This document shows, in pieces, positions 24,707 through 37,200 of a stretch of 64,000 bases of DNA. Within the stretch, counting starts at the first letter, position 1. Each line of letters starts with the position of its first letter. The stretch spans positions 81,487,093 through 81,551,092 of the forward strand of contig OX344763.1 of the NCBI GenBank assembly GCA_947034895.1. Direction: 5' to 3'. The stretch is from Rhytidiadelphus loreus (taxonomy: Eukaryota > Streptophyta > Bryopsida > Hypnales > Hylocomiaceae). The translations under genes and the position numbers were made by a program. The notes below the pieces were generated by a model, which did not search any database, was not told the DNA's origin, and worked only from the letters and a program-made list of their open reading frames with translations.

Positions 24707-27700
24707 TTAATGTCCAAGTTGCAAATGGCCGAAGCTCTTGCAATTAGGAAAAGAATATATGATTTGTGAAATTGTGTGGAACTTTCGGGAAGAATAAAAA
24801 AAATGGAATAAGCCATGCCCTGTATTTAAAAGCGCATGAATCCCGAACTCATGAAATTTGAACGTGAAAGAGTGAAAACAATTTAATGTCCAAATTGCAA
24901 ATGGCCGAAGCTCTTGCAATTAGGAAAAGAATATATGATTTGTGAAATTGTGTGGAACCCTAGGCAAGAATAAAAAAAATGGAATAAGCCATGCCCTGTA
25001 TTTAAAAGCGCATGAATCCCGAACTCATGAAATTTGAACGTGAAAGAGTGAAAACAATTTAATGTCCAAGTTGCAAATGGCCTAAGCTCTTGCAATTAGG
25101 AAAAGAATATATGATTTGTGAAATTGTGTGGAACCCTAGGCAAGAATAAAAAAAATGGAATAAGCCATGCCCTGTATTTAAAAGCGCATGAATCCCGAAC
25201 TCATGAAATTTGAACGTGAAAGAGTGAAAACAATTTAATGTCCAAGTTGCAAATGGCCGAAGCTCTTGCAATTAGGAAAAGAATATATGATCTGTGAAAT
25301 TGTGTGGAACCCTAGGCAAGAATAAGAAAAATGGAATAAGCCATGCCCTGTATTTAAAAGCGCATGAATCCCGAACTCATGAAATTTGAACGTGAAAGAG
25401 TGAAAACAATTTAATGTCCAAGTTGCAATTGGCCTAAGCTCTTGCAATTAGGAAAAGAATATATGATTTGTGAAATTGTGTGGAACTTTCGGGAAGAATA
25501 AAAAAAATGGAATAAGCCATGCCCTGTATTTAAAAGCGCATGAATCCCGAACTCATGAAATTTGAACGTGAAAGAGTGAAAACAATTTAATGTCCAAATT
25601 GCAAATGGCCGAAGCTCTTGCAATTAGGAAAAGAATATATGATTTGTGAAATTGTGTGGAACCCTAGGCAAGAATAAAAAAAATGGAATAAGCCATGCCC
25701 TGTATTTAAAAGCGCATGAATCCCGAACTCATGAAATTTGAACGTGAAAGAGTGAAAACAATTTAATGTCCAAGTTGCAAATGGCCTAAGCTCTTGCAAT
25801 TAGGAAAAGAATATATGATTTGTGAAATTGTGTGGAACCCTAGGCAAGAATAAAAAAAATGGAATAAGCCATGCCCTGTATTTAAAAGCGCATGAATCCC
25901 GAACTCATGAAATTTGAACGTGAAAGAGTGAAAACAATTTAATGTCCAAGTTGCAAATGGCCGAAGCTCTTGCAATTAGGAAAAGAATATATGATTTGTG
26001 AAATTGTGTGGAACTTTCGGCAAGAATAAAAAAAATGGAATAAGCCATGCCCTGTATTTAAAAGCGCATGAATCCCGAACTCATGAAATTTGAACGTGAA
26101 AGAGTGAAAACAATTTAATGTCCAAGTTGCAAATGGCCTAAGCTCTTGCAATTAGGAAAAGAATATATGATTTGTGAAATTGTGTGGAACCCTAGGCAAG
26201 AATAAAAAAAATGGAATAAGCCATGCCCTGTATTTAAAAGCGCATGAATCCCGAACTCATGAAATTTGAACGTGAAAGAGTGAAAACAATTTAATGTCCA
26301 AGTTGCAAATGGCCGAAGCTCTTGCAATTAGGAAAAGAATATATGATCTGTGAAATTGTGTGGAACCCTAGGCAAGAATAAGAAAAATGGAATAAGCCAT
26401 GCCCTGTATTTAAAAGCGCATGAATCCCGAACTCATGAAATTTGAACGTGAAAGAGTGAAAACAATTTAATGTCCAAGTTGCAAATGGCCGAAGCTCTTG
26501 CAATTAGGAAAAGAATATATGATTTGTGAAATTGTGTGGAACTTTCGGGAAGAATAAAAAAAATGGAATAAGCCATGCCCTGTATTTAAAAGCGCATGAA
26601 TCCCGAACTCATGAAATTTGAACGTGAAAGAGTGAAAACAATTTAATGTCCAAGTTGCAATTGGCCTAAGCTCTTGCAATTAGGAAAAGAATATATGATT
26701 TGTGAAATTGTGTGGAACTTTCGGGAAGAATAAAAAAAATGGAATAAGCCATGCCCTGTATTTAAAAGCGCATGAATCCCGAACTCATGAAATTTGAACG
26801 TGAAAGAGTGAAAACAATTTAATGTCCAAGTTGCAATTGGCCTAAGCTCTTGCAATTAGGAAAAGAATATATGATTTGTGAAATTGTGTGGAACTTTCGG
26901 CAAGAATAAAAAAAATGGAATAAGCCATGCCCTGTATTTAAAAGCGCATGAATCCCGAACTCATGAAATTTGAACGTGAAAGAGTGAAAACAATTTAATG
27001 TCCAAGTTGCAAATGGCCTAAGCTCTTGCAATTAGGAAAAGAATATATGATTTGTGAAATTGTGTGGAACCCTAGGCAAGAATAAAAAAAATGGAATAAG
27101 CCATGCCCTGTATTTAAAAGCGCATGAATCCCGAACTCATGAAATTTGAACGTGAAAGAGTGAAAACAATTTAATGTCCAAGTTGCAAATGGCCTAAGCT
27201 CTTGCAATTAGGAAAAGAATATATGATTTGTGAAATTGTGTGGAACCCTAGGCAAGAATAAAAAAAATGGAATAAGCCATGCCCTGTATTTAAAAGCGCA
27301 TGAATCCCGAACTCATGAAATTTGAACGTGAAAGAGTGAAAACAATTTAATGTCCAAGTTGCAAATGGCCGAAGCTCTTGCAATTAGGAAAAGAATATAT
27401 GATCTGTGAAATTGTGTGGAACCCTAGGCAAGAATAAGAAAAATGGAATAAGCCATGCCCTGTATTTAAAAGCGCATGAATCCCGAACTCATGAAATTTG
27501 AACGTGAAAGAGTGAAAACAATTTAATGTCCAAGTTGCAATTGGCCTAAGCTCTTGCAATTAGGAAAAGAATATATGATTTGTGAAATTGTGTGGAACTT
27601 TCGGCAAGAATAAAAAAAATGGAATAAGCCATGCCCTGTATTTAAAAGCGCATGAATCCCGAACTCATGAAATTTGAACGTGAAAGAGTGAAAACAATTT

Positions 27701-28263
27701 AATGTCCAAGTTGCAAATGGCCGAAGCTCTTGCAATTAGGAAAAGAATATATGATTTGTGAAATTGTGTGGAACCCTAGGCAAGAATAAAAAAAATGGAA
27801 TAAGCCATGCCCTGTATTTAAAAGCGCATGAATCCCGAACTCATGAAATTTGAACGTGAAAGAGTGAAAACAATTTAATGTCCAAGTTGCAAATGGCCGA
27901 AGCTCTTGCAATTAGGAAAAGAATATATGATTTGTGAAATTGTGTGGAACTTTCGGCAAGAATAAGAAATATGGAATAAGCCATGCCCTGTATTTAAAAG
28001 CGCATGAATCCCGAACTCATGAAATTTGAACGTGAAAGAGTGAAAACAATTTAATGTCCAAATTGCAATTGGCCGAAGCTCTTGCAATTAGGAAAAGAAT
28101 ATATGATTTGTGAAATTGTGTGGAACTTTCGGCAAGAATAAAAAAAATGGAATAAGCCATGCCCTGTATTTAAAAGCGCATGAATCCCGAACTCATGAAA
28201 TTTGAACGTGAAAGAGTGAAAACAATTTAATGTCCAAGTTGCAAATGGCCGAAGCTCTTGCAA
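24707..28263 (+). repeat. 4- and 6-monomer orders with private variants
   Basis: A t-to-c change at monomer position 124 (atgatctg) occurs three times, at 25,292, 26,348 and 27,404, spaced exactly 1,056 bases or six monomers. A second private change, t at position 85 (gcaattgg), occurs at 25,429, 26,661, 26,837, 27,541 and 28,069. I see neither variant elsewhere. A run of ctttcggg with a following 78 a, then two ccctagg/a monomers, also repeats after four monomers (24,707 and 25,411). This is a small area of active local reshuffling. Confidence 0.8.
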
Positions 28264-30162
28264 TTAGGAAAAGAATATATGATTTGTGAAATTGTGTGGA
28301 ACTTTCGGGAAGAATAAAAAAAATGGAATAAGCCATGCCCTGTATTTAAAAGCGCATGAATCCCGAACTCATGAAATTTGAACGTGAAAGAGTGAAAACA
28401 ATTTAATGTCCAAGTTGCAAATGGCCGAAGCTCTTGCAATTAGGAAAAGAATATATGATTTGTGAAATTGTGTGGAACCCTAGGCAAGAATAAGAAAAAT
28501 GGAATAAGCCATGCCCTGTATTTAAAAGCGCATGAATCCCGAACTCATGAAATTTGAACGTGAAAGAGTGAAAACAATTTAATGTCCAAGTTGCAAATGG
28601 CCTAAGCTCTTGCAATTAGGAAAAGAATATATGATTTGTGAAATTGTGTGGAACTTTCGGGAAGAATAAAAAAAATGGAATAAGCCATGCCCTGTATTTA
28701 AAAGCGCATGAATCCCGAACTCATGAAATTTGAACGTGAAAGAGTGAAAACAATTTAATGTCCAAGTTGCAAATGGCCTAAGCTCTTGCAATTAGGAAAA
28801 GAATATATGATTTGTGAAATTGTGTGGAACTTTCGGCAAGAATAAAAAAAATGGAATAAGCCATGCCCTGTATTTAAAAGCGCATGAATCCCGAACTCAT
28901 GAAATTTGAACGTGAAAGAGTGAAAACAATTTAATGTCCAAGTTGCAAATGGCCTAAGCTCTTGCAATTAGGAAAAGAATATATGATTTGTGAAATTGTG
29001 TGGAACCCTAGGCAAGAATAAGAAAAATGGAATAAGCCATGCCCTGTATTTAAAAGCGCATGAATCCCGAACTCATGAAATTTGAACGTGAAAGAGTGAA
29101 AACAATTTAATGTCCAAGTTGCAAATGGCCGAAGCTCTTGCAATTAGGAAAAGAATATATGATTTGTGAAATTGTGTGGAAACCTAGGCAAGAATAACAA
29201 AAATGGAATAAGCCATGCCCTGTATTTAAAAGCGCATGAATCCCGAACTCATGAAATTTGAACGTGAAAGAGTGAAAACAATTTAATGTCCAAGTTGCAA
29301 ATGGCCTAAGCTCTTGCAATTAGGAAAAGAATATATGATTTGTGAAATTGTGTGGAACCCTAGGCAAGAATAAGAAAAATGGAATAAGCCATGCCCTGTA
29401 TTTAAAAGCGCATGAATCCCGAACTCATGAAATTTGAACGTGAAAGAGTGAAAACAATTTAATATCCAAGTTGCAAATGGCCTAAGCTCTTGCAATTAGG
29501 AAAAGAATATATGATTTGTGAAATTGTGTGGAACCCTAGGCAAGAATAAAAAAAATGGAATAAGCCATGCCCTGTATTTAAAAGCGCATGAATCCCGAAC
29601 TCATGAAATTTGAACGTGAAAGAGTGAAAACAATTTAATGTCCAAGTTGCAAATGGCCGAAGCTCTTGCAATTAGGAAAAGAATATATGATTTGTGAAAT
29701 TGTGTGGAACCCTAGGCAAGAATAAAAAAAATGGGATAAGCCATGCCCTGTATTTAAAAGCGCATGAATCCCGAACTCATGAAATTTGAACGTGAAAGAG
29801 TGAAAACAATTTAATGTCCAAGTTGCAAATGGCCGAAGCTCTTGCAATTAGGAAAAGAATATATGATTTGTGAAATTGTGTGGAACCCTAGGCAAGAATA
29901 AAAAAAATGGAATAAGCCATGCCCTGTATTTAAAAGCGCATGAATCCCGAACTCATGAAATTTGAACGTGAAAGAGTGAAAACAATTTAATGTCCAAGTT
30001 GCAAATGGCCGAAGCTCTTGCAATTAGGAAAAGAATATATGATTTGTGAAATTGTGTGGAACCCTAGGCAAGAATAACAAAAATGGAATAAGCCATGCCC
30101 TGTATTTAAAAGCGCATGAATCCCGAACTCATGAAATTTGAACGTGAAAGAGTGAAAACAAT
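28264..30162 (+). repeat. Array segment without a clear HOR
   Basis: About eleven monomers, mainly of the ccctagg type, with g, a or c at position 158. Single private changes occur at 29,464 (g to a) and 29,735 (a to g). I find no ordered repetition of several monomers and no other element. Confidence 0.75.
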
Positions 30163-33100
30163 TTAATGTCCAAATTGCAAATGGCCGAAGCTCTTGCAAT
30201 TAGGAAAAGAATATATGATTTGGGAAATTGTGTGGAACTTTCGGCAAGAATAAAAAAAATGGAATAAGCCATGCCCTGTATTTAAAAGCGCATGAATCCC
30301 GAACTCATGAAATTTGAACGTGAAAGAGTGAAAACAATTTAATGTCCAAGTTGCAAATGGCCGAAGCTCTTGCAATTAGGAAAAGAATATATGATTTGTG
30401 AAATTGTGTGGAACCCTAGGCAAGAATAACAAAAATGGAATAAGCCATGCCCTATATTTAAAAGCGCATGAATCCCGAACTCATGAAATTTGAACGTGAA
30501 AGAGTGAAAACAATTTAATGTCCAAGTTGCAGATGGCCGAAGCTCTTGCAATTAGGAAAAGAATATATGATTTGTGAAATTGTGTGGAACCCTAGGCAAG
30601 AATAACAAAAATGGAATTAGCCATGCCCTGTATTTAAAAGCGCATGAATCCCGAACTCATGAAATTTGAACGTGAAAGAGTGAAAACAATTTAATGTCCA
30701 AGTTGCAAATGGCCGAAGCTCTTGCAATTAGGAAAAGAATATATGATTTGTGAAATTGTGTGGAACCCTAGGCAAGAATAAGAAAAATGGAATAAGCCAT
30801 GCCCTGTATTTAAAAGCGCATGAATCCCGAACTCATGAAATTTGAACGTGAAAGAGTGAAAACAATTTAATGTCCAAATTGCAAATGGCCGAAGCTCTTG
30901 CAATTAGGAAAAGAATATATGATTTGTGAAATTGTGTGGAACTTTCGGGAAGAATAAAAAAAATGGAATAAGCCATGCCCTGTATTTAAAAGCGCATGAA
31001 TCCCGAACTCATGAAATTTGAACGTGAAAGAGTGAAAACAATTTAATGTCCAAGTTGCAGATGGCCGAAGCTCTTGCAATTAGGAAAAGAATATATGATT
31101 TGTGAAATTGTGTGGAACTTTCGGGAAGAATAAAAAAAATGGAATAAGCCATGCCCTGTATTTAAAAGCGCATGAATCCCGAACTCATGAAATTTGAACG
31201 TGAAAGAGTGAAAACAATTTAATGTCCAAATTGCAAATGGCCGAAGCTCTTGCAATTAGGAAAAGAATATATGATTTGTGAAATTGTGTGGAACCCTAGG
31301 CAAGAATAAAAAAAATGGAATAAGCCATGCCCTGTATTTAAAAGCGCATGAATCCCGAACTCATGAAATTTGAACGTGAAAGAGTGAAAACAATTTAATG
31401 TCCAAGTTGCAAATGGCCTAAGCTCTTGCAATTAGGAAAAGAATATATGATTTGTGAAATTGTGTGGAACTTTCGGCAAGAATAAGAAAAATGGAATAAG
31501 CCATGCCCTGTATTTAAAAGCGCATGAATCCCGAACTCATGAAATTTGAACGTGAAAGAGTGAAAACAATTTAATGTCCAAGTTGCAAATGGCCTAAGCT
31601 CTTGCAATTAGGAAAAGAATATATAATTTGTGAAATTGTGTGGAACTTTCGGCAAGAATAAGAAAAATGGAATAAGCCATGCCCTGTATTTAAAAGCGCA
31701 TGAATCCCGAACTCATGAAATTTGAACGTGAAAGAGTGAAAACAATTTAATGTCCAAGTTGCAAATGGCCTAAGCTCTTGCAATTAGGAAAAGAATATAT
31801 GATTTGGGAAATTGTGTGGAACTTTCGGCACGAATAAAAAAAATGGAATAAGCCATGCCCTGTATTTAAAAGCGCATGAATCCCGAACTCATGAAATTTG
31901 AACGTGAAAGAGTGAAAACAATTTAATGTCCAAGTTGCAAATGGCCGAAGCTCTTGCAATTAGGAAAAGAATATATGATTTGTGAAATTGTGTGGAACCC
32001 TAGGCAAGAATAACAAAAATGGAATAAGCCATGCCCTATATTTAAAAGCGCATGAATCCCGAACTCATGAAATTTGAACGTGAAAGAGTGAAAACAATTT
32101 AATGTCCAAGTTGCAAATGGCCGAAGCTCTTGCAATTAGGAAAAGAATATATGATTTGTGAAATTGTGTGGAACTTTCGGGAAGAATAAAAAAAATGGAA
32201 TAAGCCATGCCCTGTATTTAAAAGCGCATGAATCCCGAACTCATGAAATTTGAACGTGAAAGAGTGAAAACAATTTAATGTCCAAGTTGCAAATGGCCGA
32301 AGCTCTTGCAATTAGGAAAAGAATATATGATTTGTGAAATTGTGTGGAACCCTAGGCAAGAATAACAAAAATGGAATAAGCCATGCCCTATATTTAAAAG
32401 CGCATGAATCCCGAACTCATGAAATTTGAACGTGAAAGAGTGAAAACAATTTAATGTCCAAGTTGCAGATGGCCGAAGCTCTTGCAATTAGGAAAAGAAT
32501 ATATGATTTGTGAAATTGTGTGGAACCCTAGGCAAGAATAACAAAAATGGAATAAGCCATGCCCTGTATTTAAAAGCGCATGAATCCCGAACTCATGAAA
32601 TTTGAACGTGAAAGAGTGAAAACAATTTAATGTCCAAGTTGCAAATGGCCGAAGCTCTTGCAATTAGGAAAAGAATATATGATTTGTGAAATTGTGTGGA
32701 ACCCTAGGCAAGAATAAAAAAAATGGAATAAGCCATGCCCTGTATTTAAAAGCGCATGAATCCCGAACTCATGAAATTTGAACGTGAAAGAGTGAAAACA
32801 ATTTAATGTCCAAATTGCAAATGGCCGAAGCTCTTGCAATTAGGAAAAGAATATATGATTTGTGAAATTGTGTGGAACTTTCGGCAAGAATAAAAAAAAT
32901 GGAATAAGCCATGCCCTGTATTTAAAAGCGCATGAATCCCGAACTCATGAAATTTGAACGTGAAAGAGTGAAAACAATTTAATGTCCAAGTTGCAAATGG
33001 CCGAAGCTCTTGCAATTAGGAAAAGAATATATGATTTGTGAAATTGTGTGGAACTTTCGGGAAGAATAAAAAAAATGGAATAAGCCATGCCCTGTATTTA

Positions 33101-34246
33101 AAAGCGCATGAATCCCGAACTCATGAAATTTGAACGTGAAAGAGTGAAAACAATTTAATGTCCAAATTGCAAATGGCCGAAGCTCTTGCAATTAGGAAAA
33201 GAATATATGATTTGTGAAATTGTGTGGAACCCTAGGCAAGAATAAAAAAAATGGAATAAGCCATGCCCTGTATTTAAAAGCGCATGAATCCCGAACTCAT
33301 GAAATTTGAACGTGAAAGAGTGAAAACAATTTAATGTCCAAGTTGCAAATGGCCTAAGCTCTTGCAATTAGGAAAAGAATATATGATTTGTGAAATTGTG
33401 TGGAACTTTCGGCAAGAATAAGAAAAATGGAATAAGCCATGCCCTGTATTTAAAAGCGCATGAATCCCGAACTCATGAAATTTGAACGTGAAAGAGTGAA
33501 AACAATTTAATGTCCAAGTTGCAAATGGCCTAAGCTCTTGCAATTAGGAAAAGAATATATAATTTGTGAAATTGTGTGGAACTTTCGGCAAGAATAAGAA
33601 AAATGGAATAAGCCATGCCCTGTATTTAAAAGCGCATGAATCCCGAACTCATGAAATTTGAACGTGAAAGAGTGAAAACAATTTAATGTCCAAGTTGCAA
33701 ATGGCCGAAGCTCTTGCAATTAGGAAAAGAATATATGATTTGTGAAATTGTGTGGAACTTTCGGGAAGAATAAAAAAAATGGAATAAGCCATGCCCTGTA
33801 TTTAAAAGCGCATGAATCCCGAACTCATGAAATTTGAACGTGAAAGAGTGAAAACAATTTAATGTCCAAGTTGCAAATGGCCGAAGCTCTTGCAATTAGG
33901 AAAAGAATATATGATTTGTGAAATTGTGTGGAACCCTAGGCAAGAATAACAAAAATGGAATACGCCATGCCCTATATTTAAAAGCGCATGAATCCCGAAC
34001 TCATGAAATTTGAACGTGAAAGAGTGAAAACAATTTAATGTCCAAGTTGCAAATGGCCGAAGCTCTTGCAATTAGGAAAAGAATATATGATTTGTGAAAT
34101 TGTGTGGAACTTTCGGGAAGAATAAAAAAAATGGAATAAGCCATGCCCTGTATTTAAAAGCGCATGAATCCCGAACTCATGAAATTTGAACGTGAAAGAG
34201 TGAAAACAATTTAATGTCCAAATTGCAAATGGCCGAAGCTCTTGCA
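30163..34246 (+). repeat. 11-monomer HOR, 1,936 bp, diverged pair
   Basis: Monomer types from about 30,339 recur from about 32,275, eleven monomers away. Two shared rare changes fix the spacing: the position-84 g with a preceding ctatattt monomer, and g to a at monomer position 121 (atataattt) at 31,625 and 33,561, exactly 1,936 apart. The two copies differ at several monomers, so this pair looks older or more converted than the 32-mer or 28-mer. One monomer in the first copy carries a change that stops the minus-strand frame, at 30,618. Confidence 0.75.
30515..30727 (-). other. Monomer with the open frame broken at 30,618
   Basis: At 30,618 an a-to-t change (ggaattagcc) turns a TTA codon into a TAA stop on the minus strand. 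This is one of only three interruptions of the recurrent frame. The change is private to this copy. It has no evident consequence if the frame is not translated. Confidence 0.85.
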
Positions 34247-37200
34247 ATTAGGAAAAGAATATATGATTTGTGAAATTGTGTGGAACTTTCGGCAAGAATA
34301 AGAAAAATGGAATAAGCCATGCCCTGTATTTAAAAGCGCATGAATCCCGAACTCATGAAATTTGAACGTGAAAGAGTGAAAACAATTTAATGTCCAAATT
34401 GCAAATGGCCGAAGCTCTTGCAATTAGGAAAAGAATATATGATTTGTGAAATTGTGTGGAACTTTCGGCAAGAATAAAAAAAATGGAATAAGCCATGCCC
34501 TGTATTTAAAAGCGCATGAATCCCGAACTCATGAAATTTGAACGTGAAAGAGTGAAAACAATTTAATGTCCAAGTTGCAAATGGCCTAAGCTCTTGCAAT
34601 TAGGAAAAGAATATATGATTTGTGAAATTGTGTGGAACTTTCGGCAAGAATAAGAAAAATGGAATAAGCCATGCCCTGTATTTAAAAGCGCATGAATCCC
34701 GAACTCATGAAATTTGAACGTGAAAGAGTGAAAACAATTTAATGTCCAAGTTGCAAATGGCCTAAGCTCTTGCAATTAGGAAAAGAATATATGATTTGTG
34801 AAATTGTGTGGAACTTTCGGGAAGAATAACAAAAATGGAATAAGCCATGCCCTGTATTTAAAAGCGCATGAATCCCGAACTCATGAAATTTGAACGTGAA
34901 AGAGTGAAAACAATTTAATGTCCAAGTTGCAAATGGCCGAAGCTCTTGCAATTAGGAAAAGAATATATGATTTGTGAAATTGTGTGGAACTTTCGGGAAG
35001 AATAACAAAAATGGAATAAGCCATGCCCTGTATTTAAAAGCGCATGAATCCCGAACTCATGAAATTTGAACGTGAAAGAGTGAAAACAATTTAATGTCCA
35101 AGTTGCAAATGGCCGAAGCTCTTGCAATTAGGAAAAGAATATATGATTTGTGAAATTGAGTGGAACCCTAGGCAACAATAAGAAAAATGGAATAAGCCAT
35201 GCCCTGTATTTAAAAGCGCATGAATCCCGAACTCATGAAATTTGAACGTGAAAGAGTGAAAACAATTTAATGTCCAAGTTGCAAATGGCCTAAGCTCTTG
35301 CAATTAGGAAAAGAATATATGATTTGTGAAATTGTGTGGAACTTTCGGGAAGAATAAAAAAAATGGAATAAGCCATGCCCTGTATTTAAAAGCGCATGAA
35401 TCCCGAACTCATGAAATTTGAACGTGAAAGAGTGAAAACAATTTAATGTCCAAATTGCAAATGGCCGAAGCTCTTGCAATTAGGAAAAGAATATATGATT
35501 TGTGAGATTGTGTGGAACCCTAGGCAAGAATAAGAAAAATGGAATAAGCCATGCCCTGTATTTAAAAGCGCATGAATCCCGAACTCATGAAATTTGAACG
35601 TGAAAGAGTGAAAACAATTTAATGTCCAAGTTGCAAATGGCCGAAGCTCTTGCAATTAGGAAAAGAATATATGATTTGTGAAATTGTGTGGAACTTTCGG
35701 GAAGAATAAAAAAAATGGAATAAGCCATGCCCTGTATTTAAAAGCGCATGAATCCCGAACTCATGAAATTTGAACGTGAAAGAGTGAAAACAATTTAATG
35801 TCCAAGTTGCAAATGGCCTAAGCTCTTGCAATTAGGAAAAGAATATATGATTTGTGAAATTGTGTGGAACTTTCGGCAAGAATAAGAAAAATGGAATAAG
35901 CCATGCCCTGTATTTAAAAGCGCATGAATCCCGAACTCATGAAATTTGAACGTGAAAGAGTGAAAACAATTTAATGTCCAAGTTGCAAATGGCCGAAGCT
36001 CTTGCAATTAGGAAAAGAATATATGATTTGTGAAATTGTGTGGAACTTTCGGGAAGAATAAAAAAAATGGAATAAGCCATGCCCTGTATTTAAAAGCGCA
36101 TGAATCCCGAACTCATGAAATTTGAACGTGAAAGAGTGAAAACAATTTAATGTCCAAATTGCAAATGGCCGAAGCTCTTGCAATTAGGAAAAGAATATAT
36201 GATTTGTGAAATTGTGTGGAACTTTCGGCAAGAATAAAAAAAATGGAATAAGCCATGCCCTGTATTTAAAAGCGCATGAATCCCGAACTCATGAAATTTG
36301 AACGTGAAAGAGTGAAAACAATTTAATGTCCAAGTTGCAAATGGCCGAAGCTCTTGCAATTAGGAAAAGAATATATGATTTGTGAAATTGTGTGGAACCC
36401 TAGGCAAGAATAAGAAAAATGGAATAAGCCATGCCCTGTATTTAAAAGCGCATGAATCCCGAACTCATGAAATTTGAACGTGAAAGAGTGAAAACAATTT
36501 AATGTCCAAATTGCAAATGGCCTAAGCTCTTGCAATTAGGAAAAGAATATATGATTTGTGAAATTGTGTGGAACCCTAGGCAAGAATAAGAAAAATGGAA
36601 TAAGCCATGCCCTGTATTTAAAAGCGCATGAATCCCGAACTCATGAAATTTGAACGTGAAAGAGTGAAAACAATTTAATGTCCAAGTTGCAAATGGCCGA
36701 AGCTCTTGCAATTAGGAAAAGAATATATGATTTGTGAAATTGTGTGGAACTTTCGGGAAGAATAAGAAAAATGGAATAAGCCATGCCCTGTATTTAAAAG
36801 CGCATGAATCCCGAACTCATGAAATTTGAACGTGAAAGAGTGAAAACAATTTAATGTCCAAATTGCAAATGGCCGAAGCTCTTGCAATTAGGAAAAGAAT
36901 ATATGATTTGTGAAATTGTGTGGAACTTTCGGGAAGAATAAAAAAAATGGAATAAGCCATGCCCTGTATTTAAAAGCGCATGAATCCCGAACTCATGAAA
37001 TTTGAACGTGAAAGAGTGAAAACAATTTAATGTCCAAGTTGCAAATGAACGAAGCTCTTGCAATTAGGAAAAGAATATATGATTTGTGAAATTGTGTGGA
37101 ACTTTCGGGAAGAATAAGAAAAATGGAATAAGCCATGCCCTGTATTTAAAAGCGCATGAATCCCGAACTCATGAAATTTGAACGTGAAAGAGTGAAAACA

